Source of the DNA: Sphingomonas oligophenolica
GTDB lineage: Bacteria > Pseudomonadota > Alphaproteobacteria > Sphingomonadales > Sphingomonadaceae
DNA length: 64,000 nucleotides
NCBI RefSeq assembly: GCF_006438955.1
Contig: NZ_RCZK01000013.1
Location: 966 to 64,965, forward strand
Reading direction: 5' to 3'
This document shows, one piece after another, positions 1-8,856 of the stretch. A model generated the notes under the pieces. The model did not search any database. It saw only the letters and a program-made list of their open reading frames with translations, and was not told the origin of the DNA. The translations under genes and the position numbers were made by a program. The first letter of the stretch is position 1, and each line of letters starts with the position of its first letter.

Positions 1-531
1 CTTGCGGCTGACAAAGCCTATGGCAACGGTCCGTTGCTCGGGTGGCTGATCGATCAGGACATCACGCCGCATGTGCCGGTGATCGACCGAACGCGACAGC
101 GTGACGACTTCTTCACCCGCGACGCCTTCCGGTACGATCGCAACGCCAACGTCTACCACTGCCCGAACGACAAGCTCCTGACGTACCGGGGCACCGTGCA
201 GGCAAGCCAGGTCCGCGCTTATCGCAGCCGTCCCGCCGACTGCGCCGCGTGCGCGCTCAAGCCGCAGTGCACGACGGCCAGGCAGCGCGCCGTTACCCGC
301 CTCGTCACCGAAGATGCACGTGATCAGGTCCGTGCCCTCAGCGGCACCGAAGCCTCAATCCGCGCGCGTCAGCGACGAAAGCGGATCGAGCGCGTGTTCG
401 GCCACCTAAAACGCAACCTTAACCTCAGATCTTTGAAGCTGAGAGGCCTGAACGGAGCCGCCGAAGAGTTTACCATGGCAGCCGCCGCCTACAACCTCCA
501 GCTGCTCGCCAATCGGGCCGCACCAGCCTGA
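1..531 (+). CDS. IS1182-family transposase, C-terminal part (5' end outside window)
   Basis: The frame is open from base 1 and begins with the residues LAADKAYG, a conserved stretch around a catalytic Asp of DDE transposases. It contains a Cys-rich zinc-ribbon-like segment (DCAACALKPQC) and ends with the typical tail RIERVFGHLKRNLNLR and AYNLQLLANRA of IS1182/DDE_Tnp_1_6 transposases. It catalyses cut-and-paste movement of its own element. Only the C-terminal 176 residues are visible, so it cannot be decided whether the full gene is intact. The duplicated tail begins inside this gene at 322 but does not break this copy. Confidence 0.8.
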   Translation, partial: LAADKAYGNGPLLGWLIDQDITPHVPVIDRTRQRDDFFTRDAFRYDRNANVYHCPNDKLLTYRGTVQASQVRAYRSRPADCAACALKPQCTTARQRAVTRLVTEDARDQVRALSGTEASIRARQRRKRIERVFGHLKRNLNLRSLKLRGLNGAAEEFTMAAAAYNLQLLANRAAPA

Positions 532-905
532 GCAGCGAAGGTCGCTCGCCCGCTCGCTGCCAATGCCGGTCGTGGCGTCAGCCGCCAACTGCACGGCCTT
601 TTTCAACAGCCTCGATCAGGTCCGTGCCCTCAGCGGCACCGAAGCCTCAATCCGCGCGCGTCAGCGACGAAAGCGGATCGAGCGCGTGTTCGGCCACCTA
701 AAACGCAACCTTAACCTCAGATCTTTGAAGCTGAGAGGCCTGAACGGAGCCGCCGAAGAGTTTACCATGGCAGCCGCCGCCTACAACCTCCAGCTGCTCG
801 CCAATCGGGCCGCACCAGCCTGAGCAGCGAAGGTCGCTCGCCCGCTCGCTGCCAATGCCGGTCGTGGCGTCAGCCGCCAACTGCACGGCCTTTTTCAACA
901 GCCTC
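322..905 (+). repeat. Perfect 292-bp tandem duplication of the IS 3' end
   Basis: Bases 322-613 and 614-905 are identical over 292 bp, comparing them base by base. The unit starts at gatcaggtcc inside the transposase gene and runs through the stop codon to the IS end. Because 292 is not a multiple of three and the second unit follows the stop codon, the transposase itself is not altered. Identity of the copies suggests a recent event or continuing homogenisation. Confidence 0.95.
614..823 (+). pseudogene. Duplicated 3' fragment of the IS1182 transposase
   Basis: This second copy of the transposase tail encodes the same residues from DQVRALSGTE to the C-terminus LANRAAPA, without the N-terminal catalytic part. 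A start codon at 563 reads into it, but the product would have about 17 unrelated residues plus the tail. It is a by-product of the tandem duplication and is not expected to be functional. Confidence 0.85.
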
Positions 906-1322
906 GGTCGGTTTTGACCCAGATGTTCGAAGCCCGGTTTTCCGCGCGTCCGCAGATGTCGAAATCGCGTGTCATATCCGGCAGCTATTAGGTTCGTGGG
1001 AACCGGTCCTTGATGACCGGCACTGGACGTGCCCCACCATTGCCGCGGTCTCTCATGCAATCGACCGCTGTCCTACAGGCGACCGGGCTGGCATATTCCG
1101 CCTACTCGCTCTTTCGCACATTCGACTCCCCACCCCCGCCGCCAGCCTGCGCGATCGAACGCTCGCACTCGGTTCGTCGCATTTTTCGCCTGACGTCGCG
1201 TGAACTTCGTTACCTTTGCCGGGTCAACTACGATCGCCTGGCGGGTTCGCCCGACCGCGTTCGGCAGCGCCGTGGCGTGACCCTCTGTGAACGTCCGCGG
1301 CGCAGCGATCGACCGCCGCCGC
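906..1322. other. Non-coding stretch between IS and ferredoxin gene
   Basis: About 417 bp with no convincing gene. The open frames here (for example plus strand from 1010) have Arg/Pro/Ser-rich translations typical of GC-rich shadows. No tRNA, terminator with a T-run, or strong repeat was recognised. Confidence 0.6.
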
Positions 1323-1640
1323 TCAATCCTCTTCGGCGATCCGCACCTTCAGCCCGTCGAGCGCGTCGCCGAATTCGATCTGGCACGATAGCCGCGAAAA
1401 TTCGTCGCGGTCGCTGGTCGAATCGAGCAGGTCGTTCTCGTCTTCGCCCATCGGCGGCAGTTTGGCCGCAAATTCCGGGTCGACATGGACGTGGCAGGTG
1501 GCGCAACTGCAGCAGCCACCGCACAGCGCTAGAATCTCGTCGATGCCGTTGTCGCGGATCACTTCCATCACCGAAAGGCCCGCCTCGCCGATGATCTCGC
1601 GTTCTTCCCCTTCGCGCGTCACGACGATAAGCTTGGGCAT
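1323..1640 (-). CDS. 2Fe-2S ferredoxin (adrenodoxin/putidaredoxin type)
   Basis: A 105-residue soluble electron carrier. The cluster-binding cysteines fit the C-x5-C-x2-C...C pattern at residues 40, 46, 49 and 86, with two further cysteines (43, 44) inside the loop. It begins [13 protein letters not shown], like many alphaproteobacterial ferredoxins that feed electrons to cytochrome P450s, Fe-S assembly or ring-hydroxylating enzymes. Start at 1640 was chosen over an in-frame ATG four codons upstream because family members begin MPKL. No partner reductase or P450 lies beside it, so its client is unknown. It is transcribed divergently from the DNA glycosylase gene. Confidence 0.9.
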   Translation of the reverse strand: MPKLIVVTREGEEREIIGEAGLSVMEVIRDNGIDEILALCGGCCSCATCHVHVDPEFAAKLPPMGEDENDLLDSTSDRDEFSRLSCQIEFGDALDGLKVRIAEED

Positions 1641-1697
1641 GTCATTCTCCATCCAGTGTCGCGCCGGCCATGCCGCGCCTCTTCGCCGCGATCAAGC

Positions 1698-2327
1698 ATG
1701 GGGCTGACCGCCGAACGGCTAAACCCCGCGATCGACGCGCTGGCGATCCTCGAACCCGCGTTCGCCGCGGCGCTGGCGCGCGTCGGCTATCCCGCGCCGC
1801 GCCTGCGCGACCGCGGCTATGCGACGCTGCTGCGCACCATCGTTGGCCAGCAGGTCAGCGTGAAGGCGGCGGATTCGGTGTGGCGCAAGCTCGAGGCCGC
1901 GGTCGGCGACCCGACCGACCCGCACGCGATCACCGCGGCGAGCGACGAGGCGCTGCGCGCCTGCGGCTTTTCACGCCAGAAATCGGGCTATGCGAAGAGC
2001 CTCGCCGACGAGGTGACGAGCGGGCGGCTCGACCTCGCCAACCTGCCGTGCGACGACGAGGAGGCGATCGCAGCGCTGACCCGGGTCAAGGGAATCGGGC
2101 GCTGGTCGGCGGAAATCTACCTGTTGTTCGCGGAGGGGCGCGCCGACATCTGGCCCGCGGGCGATCTCGCGGTGCAGATCGAGGTCGGGCGGATCCTGGG
2201 GCATGACGCGCGCCCGTCCGAGAAGCTGACGCGCGAGCTCGCCGAAGCATGGCGCCCGCACCGCGGCGCGGCAGCGATCTTCGCCTGGCATCACTATGGC
2301 GCGGGGGCGGACGCGGCGCCGGTCTGA
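1698..2327 (+). CDS. DNA-3-methyladenine glycosylase II (AlkA-like, HhH-GPD)
   Basis: A 209-residue base-excision repair enzyme that removes alkylated purines from DNA. The helix-hairpin-helix lies at about 129-140 (RVKGIGRWSAEI) and the GPD catalytic aspartate is probably Asp156 in PAGDLAVQ. The size matches the short HhH-GPD glycosylases that lack the N-terminal AlkA domain. Start at 1698 (MGLTAERL) is preferred; an upstream in-frame ATG at 1656 would add an Arg/Ser-rich tail. It is divergent from the ferredoxin gene. Nothing in the upstream DNA indicates adaptive (Ada-type) control. Confidence 0.9.
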   Translation: MGLTAERLNPAIDALAILEPAFAAALARVGYPAPRLRDRGYATLLRTIVGQQVSVKAADSVWRKLEAAVGDPTDPHAITAASDEALRACGFSRQKSGYAKSLADEVTSGRLDLANLPCDDEEAIAALTRVKGIGRWSAEIYLLFAEGRADIWPAGDLAVQIEVGRILGHDARPSEKLTRELAEAWRPHRGAAAIFAWHHYGAGADAAPV

Positions 2328-2342
2328 CCCGCCGCCGATCGC

Positions 2343-2702
2343 CTAGTCGTGACGATAGGGGCTGCTGAGTTCGGCCATCCATCCCGAAGCGGGCGCGGCG
2401 GGCGTGCCCGATCGGGCGTTGCGCCTCCGCGCGGCGGCCAGATCGATCGGCGCGTGAAAGCTCAGGCCCGCCAGTCCCGCTTCGACCCAGACCACGTCCG
2501 CAGGGGCATGTTCGACCAGACCGATCGTGACCACGACGATCGTATTGACCGCCAGGTTCAACACCTGCGCGACACACAGCCCGGTTTCCGACACGTTGAC
2601 GACACGGTGGTCGCTGGCGTCGGAATCGCCGTTGCGAAAGATGCTGGCACGCAGCATCACGCTGGTGCGAGGCGAGCGGGCGATGTCGACGGGTGCATTC
2701 AT
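2343..2702 (-). CDS. PilZ domain-like protein
   Basis: A 119-residue cytoplasmic protein. The segment VVNVSETGLCV resembles the [D/N]xSxxG half of the PilZ c-di-GMP-binding site, preceded by an Arg-containing N-terminus (RSPRTSVMLR). The first half of the canonical motif (RxxxR) is not clean, so c-di-GMP binding is doubtful. Sphingomonads carry many such short single-domain PilZ proteins of unknown role. Start at 2702 (MNAPVDIARS) fits the domain boundary; longer versions would add sequence that overlaps the phosphoglucomutase gene region. Divergent from pgm. Confidence 0.7.
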   Translation of the reverse strand: MNAPVDIARSPRTSVMLRASIFRNGDSDASDHRVVNVSETGLCVAQVLNLAVNTIVVVTIGLVEHAPADVVWVEAGLAGLSFHAPIDLAAARRRNARSGTPAAPASGWMAELSSPYRHD

Positions 2703-2778
2703 GATAAGGGAATAATGGACGACAAGATTTAACGCTTGGCTAACGGGACCCATCGGCGCTTTGCCGACCCCCGCATAG

Positions 2779-4452
<1,674 letters not shown>

Positions 4453-4470
4453 GGCGATGACTCCACCTAG

Positions 4471-4541
4471 AACCGTTCGTGCTGAGCTTGTCGAAGCACG
4501 GTGAGGCTCAAGCCCTTCGACAAGCTCAGGGCGAACGGTTC
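4471..4541. repeat. Intergenic inverted repeat (sphingomonad REP-type palindrome)
   Basis: A long imperfect palindrome: arms aaccgttcg...cttgtcgaagca and cccttcgacaag...gcgaacggtt fold back on each other around a short gtgaggctcaa centre. This sequence style (gagcttgtcgaag / cttcgacaagctc) is very common between genes of sphingomonads. Lying just after pgm it could act as a transcription end or mRNA-stabilising hairpin. Confidence 0.8.
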
Positions 4542-4606
4542 AAAGCGTCTCGATCAACGTCGCCGTGGTCGACCGCCATCGGCCTTTACCCCCGGCCGAT
4601 TGCGAC

Positions 4607-4620
4607 ATAACATTCGTTAT
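4607..4620 (+). promoter_or_regulatory. Possible TetR operator overlapping the start codon
   Basis: ATAAC-ATTC-GTTAT is a perfect 5-bp inverted repeat with a 4-bp centre. It ends on the first two bases of the proposed ATG of the TetR gene. TetR-family proteins usually bind such palindromes at their own promoters. The placement also means no Shine-Dalgarno sequence precedes the start, so the mRNA might be leaderless. This is inference from position and symmetry only. Confidence 0.35.
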
Positions 4621-5200
4621 GGGTCCCCCCTTGCCAGTCACCCCACCGCCCGTCCCCGCACCGCGAGCGACCGACCTGACGCCGCGCGACTGGCTCGAGG
4701 CGGGGCAGTCGCTGCTTCGCCGCGGCGGCCTGCGCGCGCTGAAACTCCGCCCGCTCGCCGACGAGCTGCGCGTATCGACCGGCAGCTTCTACCATCACTT
4801 CACCGATTTCGACGCGTATCAGGGACGGCTCGCGACCTATTTCGCCGAACAGCAGATCGGCGACATGGTCGCGGCGATCCGGCGCAGCGAATCCGAACCG
4901 GTCGCGCGGATCAGGCTGCTCGCACAGATCGTCCGGCGGCGCGGGATGTCACGGCTGTCGATCGCGATGCGCGCCTGGGCGGAGAGCGATCCGCGCGCGC
5001 GTGCCTCGGTCGAGCGCCACGACGAGATCGTGCTCGGCTTCCTGACCGATTGCCTCGAGACCGTCGGTTTCTCGCACCATGATGCGATGGTCCGCGGCTA
5101 TGCGCTGATCTCGCTTGGACTCAGCAAGATCCACGCGCCCGAACTCGACCCCGAAACACTCATGGAGGATATGATCCGCATCCTCTGTATCCCGGCATGA
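4619..5200 (+). CDS. TetR-family transcriptional regulator
   Basis: A 193-residue one-component repressor. The N-terminal helix-turn-helix is seen in LKLRPLADELRVSTGSFYHH, the classic TetR pattern ending in S-FYxHF. The C-terminal ligand-binding region is all-helical and not assignable to a ligand. Start at 4619 was chosen because the upstream extension is not domain-like. Its stop codon overlaps the start of the next gene (ATGA at 5197-5200), so regulator and dehydrogenase are translated together and it probably autoregulates the operon, perhaps through the palindrome at its start. Confidence 0.88.
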   Translation: MGPPLPVTPPPVPAPRATDLTPRDWLEAGQSLLRRGGLRALKLRPLADELRVSTGSFYHHFTDFDAYQGRLATYFAEQQIGDMVAAIRRSESEPVARIRLLAQIVRRRGMSRLSIAMRAWAESDPRARASVERHDEIVLGFLTDCLETVGFSHHDAMVRGYALISLGLSKIHAPELDPETLMEDMIRILCIPA

Positions 5201-6165
5201 AGGCGCTGATGGTCTCCGCGCTGTCGACCGACCTGTCGGGATGCGGCGTCGAGGAGCGGCCCGATCCGGTGCGCCGCGCGGGGCAGTTCCTCGTCCGGGT
5301 CCGCGCCGCCTCGCTCAACTATCCCGACCTGCTGATGACCCGCGGCGCGTATCAGCTCAAGCCACCCCTCCCCTTCACGCCAGGCATGGAAATGGCCGGG
5401 GAGGTCGTCGAAGCCGACTCCGACAGCGGTTTCGCACCCGGCGACCGCGTCGTGTGCGGAACGCGGCTCGGTGCCTTCGCCGAGCTCGTGGCGTGCGAGG
5501 CGCGGGCGGCGCGCGCGATTCCCGATCATCTCGATTTCGCCGAGGCCGCGTCGATCGGCACCGCCTATCTCACCGCCTATGTCGCGCTCGTCCGCCTTGC
5601 GCGGGTCGAACCCGGCGAATGGGTCGTCGTTCACGGCGCGACCGGCGGGGTCGGGCTCGCCGCGGTCGATCTGGCCAGGACGCTCGGCGCGCGCGTCATC
5701 GCGACCTCGCGGTCGGCCGACAAACTCACGGTCGTCGCCGACAACTACGCGCTCGACGCGACGTTGACCGCACCCGGCTTTCGCGAGGCGGTGAAGGACA
5801 TCACCGGCGGCGGCGCGGACGTGATCGTCGATCCGGTCGGCGGCGACATATTCGACGAAAGCACGCGCTGCATCGCGTTCGGCGGGCGGTTGCTGGTCGT
5901 CGGCTTCACCTCGGGGCGGATCGCAAGCATCCCAACCAACATCCCGCTGATCAAGGGCTTCTCGATCATCGGCGTCCGCGCGGGCGAATACGCGCGGCAA
6001 TTCCCCGATCGCGGCGCAGAAAATCTCGACGCGGTCTGGGCGCTGGCGGCGGATCGCCGGATCCGTCCGCGGGTCGATCGACGCTATCCCTTGGCCGACT
6101 GGCGCAGCGCGTTCGTGGCAATGGCCGCGAGCGACATGATCGGCAAACTGGTGATCGAACCTTGA
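5197..6165 (+). CDS. NADPH:quinone oxidoreductase-like zinc-free MDR dehydrogenase
   Basis: A 322-residue medium-chain dehydrogenase/reductase. The N-terminal GroES-like half contains SLNYPDLLMTRGAYQ and TPGMEMAGEV. The nucleotide-binding loop is GATGGVGLAA at 147-156, followed by TSRSADK, a pattern favouring NADPH. Catalytic-zinc ligands are absent, as in quinone reductases and enoyl reductases. It overlaps the TetR stop by four bases and is followed after 10 bp by a GMC oxidoreductase. The trio looks like a regulated module for oxidising or reducing an alcohol, carbonyl or quinone; the natural substrate cannot be read from sequence. Confidence 0.87.
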   Translation: MKALMVSALSTDLSGCGVEERPDPVRRAGQFLVRVRAASLNYPDLLMTRGAYQLKPPLPFTPGMEMAGEVVEADSDSGFAPGDRVVCGTRLGAFAELVACEARAARAIPDHLDFAEAASIGTAYLTAYVALVRLARVEPGEWVVVHGATGGVGLAAVDLARTLGARVIATSRSADKLTVVADNYALDATLTAPGFREAVKDITGGGADVIVDPVGGDIFDESTRCIAFGGRLLVVGFTSGRIASIPTNIPLIKGFSIIGVRAGEYARQFPDRGAENLDAVWALAADRRIRPRVDRRYPLADWRSAFVAMAASDMIGKLVIEP

Positions 6166-6175
6166 AGGAGAGAAT

Positions 6176-7795
6176 ATGACCCAGGCTTATGATTACGTGA
6201 TCGTCGGTGGTGGATCGGCAGGGTGCACGCTGGCGGCGCGGCTGAGCGAAGACCCATCGGTCACCGTGTGTCTGCTCGAAGCCGGGGGGCGCAACGACAA
6301 CGTCCTCGTCCGGATGCCCGCCGGAGTCGGCACGCTCATCAAGCAAAAGAGCGTCCACAACTGGGGGTTCTGGACCGAGCCCGAGTCGCATCTCGACAAC
6401 CGCCGCCTGTGGTGGCCGCGCGGCAAGGGTCTCGGCGGCAGCTCGGCGATCAACGGCATGATCTACGCGCGCGGCAACCCCGGCGATTACGACGACTGGG
6501 CGCAGCGCGGGCTGCCCGGCTGGTCGTGGGACAGCGTGCTGCCCTATTTCAAGCGGCTCGAGCGCCATCACCGCGGTGGCGACCTCCACGGCAGCGATGG
6601 TCCGCTCCACATCTCACCCGGCGAGAACGACACCCCGTTCAACGCCGCGTTGATCGAGGCGGGGCGACAGGCGGGTTATCCGGTCACGACCGACTTCAAC
6701 GGTGAGCGCCAGGAAGGCTTCGGCCCCTACGACCTCACCGTCTCGAACGGCCAGCGCTGGAGCGCCGCGGCGGCGTATCTGTCGATGGCGCGGGGGCGCG
6801 CGAACCTCACCGTCGTCACCGGCGCACGCACGACGCGGATCGCGATCGCCAACGGTCGCGCCACCGGGGTCGATTATGTCACCGGCAAGAAGGCGCAGCC
6901 CGCCAGCGTCGTCGCGGATCGCGAAGTGCTGCTGTGCGCGGGCGCGGTCCAGTCGCCGCAGATCCTGCAATTGTCGGGGGTCGGCGATCCCGACCGGCTC
7001 GCCACCGCCGGCGTGAAGACGGTGCACGCACTCCCCGGGGTCGGCGAGAACCTCCAGGATCACCTCGACGTGCTGATGAACTGGCGCACCAGGAACCTCG
7101 TCACCGCCTTTTCGACGACCAAGGGACTGCGCCAACTGGCGGTCGGCGTCGAATATATGCTGCGCGGCACCGGCCTCGGTCGCCAGCAATTCCTCGAATC
7201 GGGCGCGTTCGTGTCATCGCGCGAAGGGCTGTCGCGCCCCGATATCCAGATCCACGCGGTGCTGGCGCTGATGCGCGACCATGGCCGCGAAGCGGCGACC
7301 GAAGACGGCTTCTCGCTCCACCTGTGCCAGCTTCGCCCCGAAAGCCGCGGGCGGATCGGCATCGCCAGCGCGGACCCGTTCGCCGACCCGCTGATCGAGG
7401 CGAACTATCTCGCCACCGCGGAGGATCGCCGGGTGATGCGCGAATGCGTCAAGGTGGGGCGCGACGTCGCCGCGCAGGCTGCGCTCGACCCCTATCGCGA
7501 CGCCGAGCTCGCGCCGGGGCCGGACGTCAGGACCGACGCCCAGATCGACGCCTGGGTCCGTGCGACCGCGGAAACGATCTACCACCCGATCGGCACCTGC
7601 AAGATGGGCACCGCCGACGACCCCGGCGCGGTGGTCGACCCCGATCTGCGTGTGCGCGGGATTGCGGGGCTGCGGGTGATCGACGCATCGGTGATGCCGA
7701 CGCTGGTCTCGTCGAACACCAATGCCCCGACGATCATGATCGCCGAACGCGCCGCCGACCTGATCAAGGGAAAGACGCTGGCGAAGGCGGCGTAA
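6176..7795 (+). CDS. GMC-family FAD-dependent oxidoreductase (choline/alcohol dehydrogenase type)
   Basis: A 539-residue flavoprotein. The FAD dinucleotide fold starts at residue 7 (YVIVGGGSAGCTLAARL), the GMC signature WWPRGKGLGGSSAINGM follows, and the catalytic His is probably His470 in YHPIGTCKMG. The C-terminal signature NTNAPTIMIAERAADLI is present. Such enzymes oxidise choline, polyethylene glycol or medium-chain alcohols; the closest named types are BetA and AlkJ, but the substrate is not decided. A good Shine-Dalgarno (aaggagag) precedes the ATG. It is the third gene of the TetR-MDR-GMC unit. No betaine genes lie nearby, which argues against a glycine-betaine role. Confidence 0.9.
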   Translation: MTQAYDYVIVGGGSAGCTLAARLSEDPSVTVCLLEAGGRNDNVLVRMPAGVGTLIKQKSVHNWGFWTEPESHLDNRRLWWPRGKGLGGSSAINGMIYARGNPGDYDDWAQRGLPGWSWDSVLPYFKRLERHHRGGDLHGSDGPLHISPGENDTPFNAALIEAGRQAGYPVTTDFNGERQEGFGPYDLTVSNGQRWSAAAAYLSMARGRANLTVVTGARTTRIAIANGRATGVDYVTGKKAQPASVVADREVLLCAGAVQSPQILQLSGVGDPDRLATAGVKTVHALPGVGENLQDHLDVLMNWRTRNLVTAFSTTKGLRQLAVGVEYMLRGTGLGRQQFLESGAFVSSREGLSRPDIQIHAVLALMRDHGREAATEDGFSLHLCQLRPESRGRIGIASADPFADPLIEANYLATAEDRRVMRECVKVGRDVAAQAALDPYRDAELAPGPDVRTDAQIDAWVRATAETIYHPIGTCKMGTADDPGAVVDPDLRVRGIAGLRVIDASVMPTLVSSNTNAPTIMIAERAADLIKGKTLAKAA

Positions 7796-7836
7796 CCCGC
7801 CAGAGCAGGCACCGGCGGACGAGGTTGCGGTCCGCG

Positions 7837-8847
7837 CTATTCGCCGAGAATTCCGCGATACAGTGCCAGATACCGGTCCGCCATCCGCTCGACCGTGAAC
7901 CGCGCCGCGACCGCCGCGCGGCACGCGGCGCGGTCGATCTCGCCGATCCGCGCGACCGCGGCGATCGCCTCGTCGACGCTGTCGACCAGAAAGCCGGTGA
8001 CGCCGTCGTCGATCAGCTCGGGCATCGATCCGCGGCGAACCGCGATTACCGGCGTCCCGCACGCCATCGCCTCGATCACCGACAGGCCGAACGGCTCGTC
8101 GAAATTGATCAGGTGGAGCAACGCCGCCGCCTGCCCCAGCATCCGCGTCCGCGCCACGCCGCCGACCGCGCCGTCGTAGACCACGCGTTCCCCATCGACA
8201 TGCGGCGCGACCGCGCGCTCGTGATAGCCCTGGTCCTGGACGATCCCGGCCATGTGGAGCCGCCGCCCGGTCGCCTGCGCCACCGCGATCGCTTCAGCCG
8301 CGCCCTTGTCGGGGTGGATCCGCCCGAAGAACAGCAGGTCGTCACTGCCGCCCGCATCGAACGGAAAATCGTCGAGGACGATGCCGTGATGGATCGTCGC
8401 GGCGTAGCGCAGCCCCGCGGCGCGATCGGCCTCGCTGATCGCGACATAGTGCACGCGATCCTCATAGGGCTGGTACATCGGCATGATCCGGTCCGACGAG
8501 AAGCCGTGGATCGTCGTCACCATCGGGGTATCGACCAGCCGCGAAAACGCGTGCGCGGGGAAATCGGCCTGGTTGTGGATCAGGTCGAACTCGCCTGCGC
8601 GCTCGAACAGGTGCGCCAGATGGCGAAACTCCCACACCTTCGCATCGATCGACGGGTCTTCCGAATAGGGCGCGGGCACCACGCCTGCCAGCGTCCCGCT
8701 GGTGTGGCTGTCGAGCGTCGCGAACAGCGTGACATCGACCCCGCGCGCGACCAGCGCCTCGGTGAGCAGGCTCGTCACCAGTTCCCAGGGACCGTAGTGG
8801 CGCGGCGGGGTGTGCCACGCGATCGGGGCGAGCATCGCGATTTTCAT
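7837..8847 (-). CDS. Family 4 glycosyltransferase
   Basis: A 336-residue GT-B enzyme. The N-terminus MKIAMLAPIAWHTPP plus a Gly-rich acceptor-side loop, and the C-terminal E-x7-E nucleotide-sugar motif (EPFGLSVIEAMACGTPV) are characteristic of GT4 proteins. The middle contains ISEADR and a donor-binding region LLFFGRIHPDKG. It is the last gene of a three-gene minus-strand operon, starting only 9 bp after the GH13 stop. The neighbours, a GH130 phosphorylase-type protein and an alpha-glucosidase, suggest a shared role in an intracellular oligosaccharide or glycoside. Donor and acceptor are unknown. Confidence 0.88.
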   Translation of the reverse strand: MKIAMLAPIAWHTPPRHYGPWELVTSLLTEALVARGVDVTLFATLDSHTSGTLAGVVPAPYSEDPSIDAKVWEFRHLAHLFERAGEFDLIHNQADFPAHAFSRLVDTPMVTTIHGFSSDRIMPMYQPYEDRVHYVAISEADRAAGLRYAATIHHGIVLDDFPFDAGGSDDLLFFGRIHPDKGAAEAIAVAQATGRRLHMAGIVQDQGYHERAVAPHVDGERVVYDGAVGGVARTRMLGQAAALLHLINFDEPFGLSVIEAMACGTPVIAVRRGSMPELIDDGVTGFLVDSVDEAIAAVARIGEIDRAACRAAVAARFTVERMADRYLALYRGILGE

Positions 8848-8856
8848 GGCGACCGC

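Larger units (their letters stand above)
1..905 (+). mobile_element. Right end of an IS1182-family insertion sequence
   Basis: The window opens inside an insertion sequence. The transposase reading frame is open from base 1. Its 3' end is followed by a short non-coding tail ending in tttttcaacagcctc, which on the other strand reads gaggctgttgaaaaa, the kind of end seen in IS1182-type elements. The last 292 bp (transposase tail plus IS end) occur twice in tandem, so the element has two right ends, near 610 and 902. The left end lies outside the window. Family assignment is from the transposase sequence by memory, not a search. Confidence 0.75.

Noticed and set aside
1010..1594. A 194-codon plus-strand frame between the IS and ferredoxin
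   Set aside because: Arg/Pro/Ser-rich, no ribosome site, and overlaps the ferredoxin gene on the other strand.
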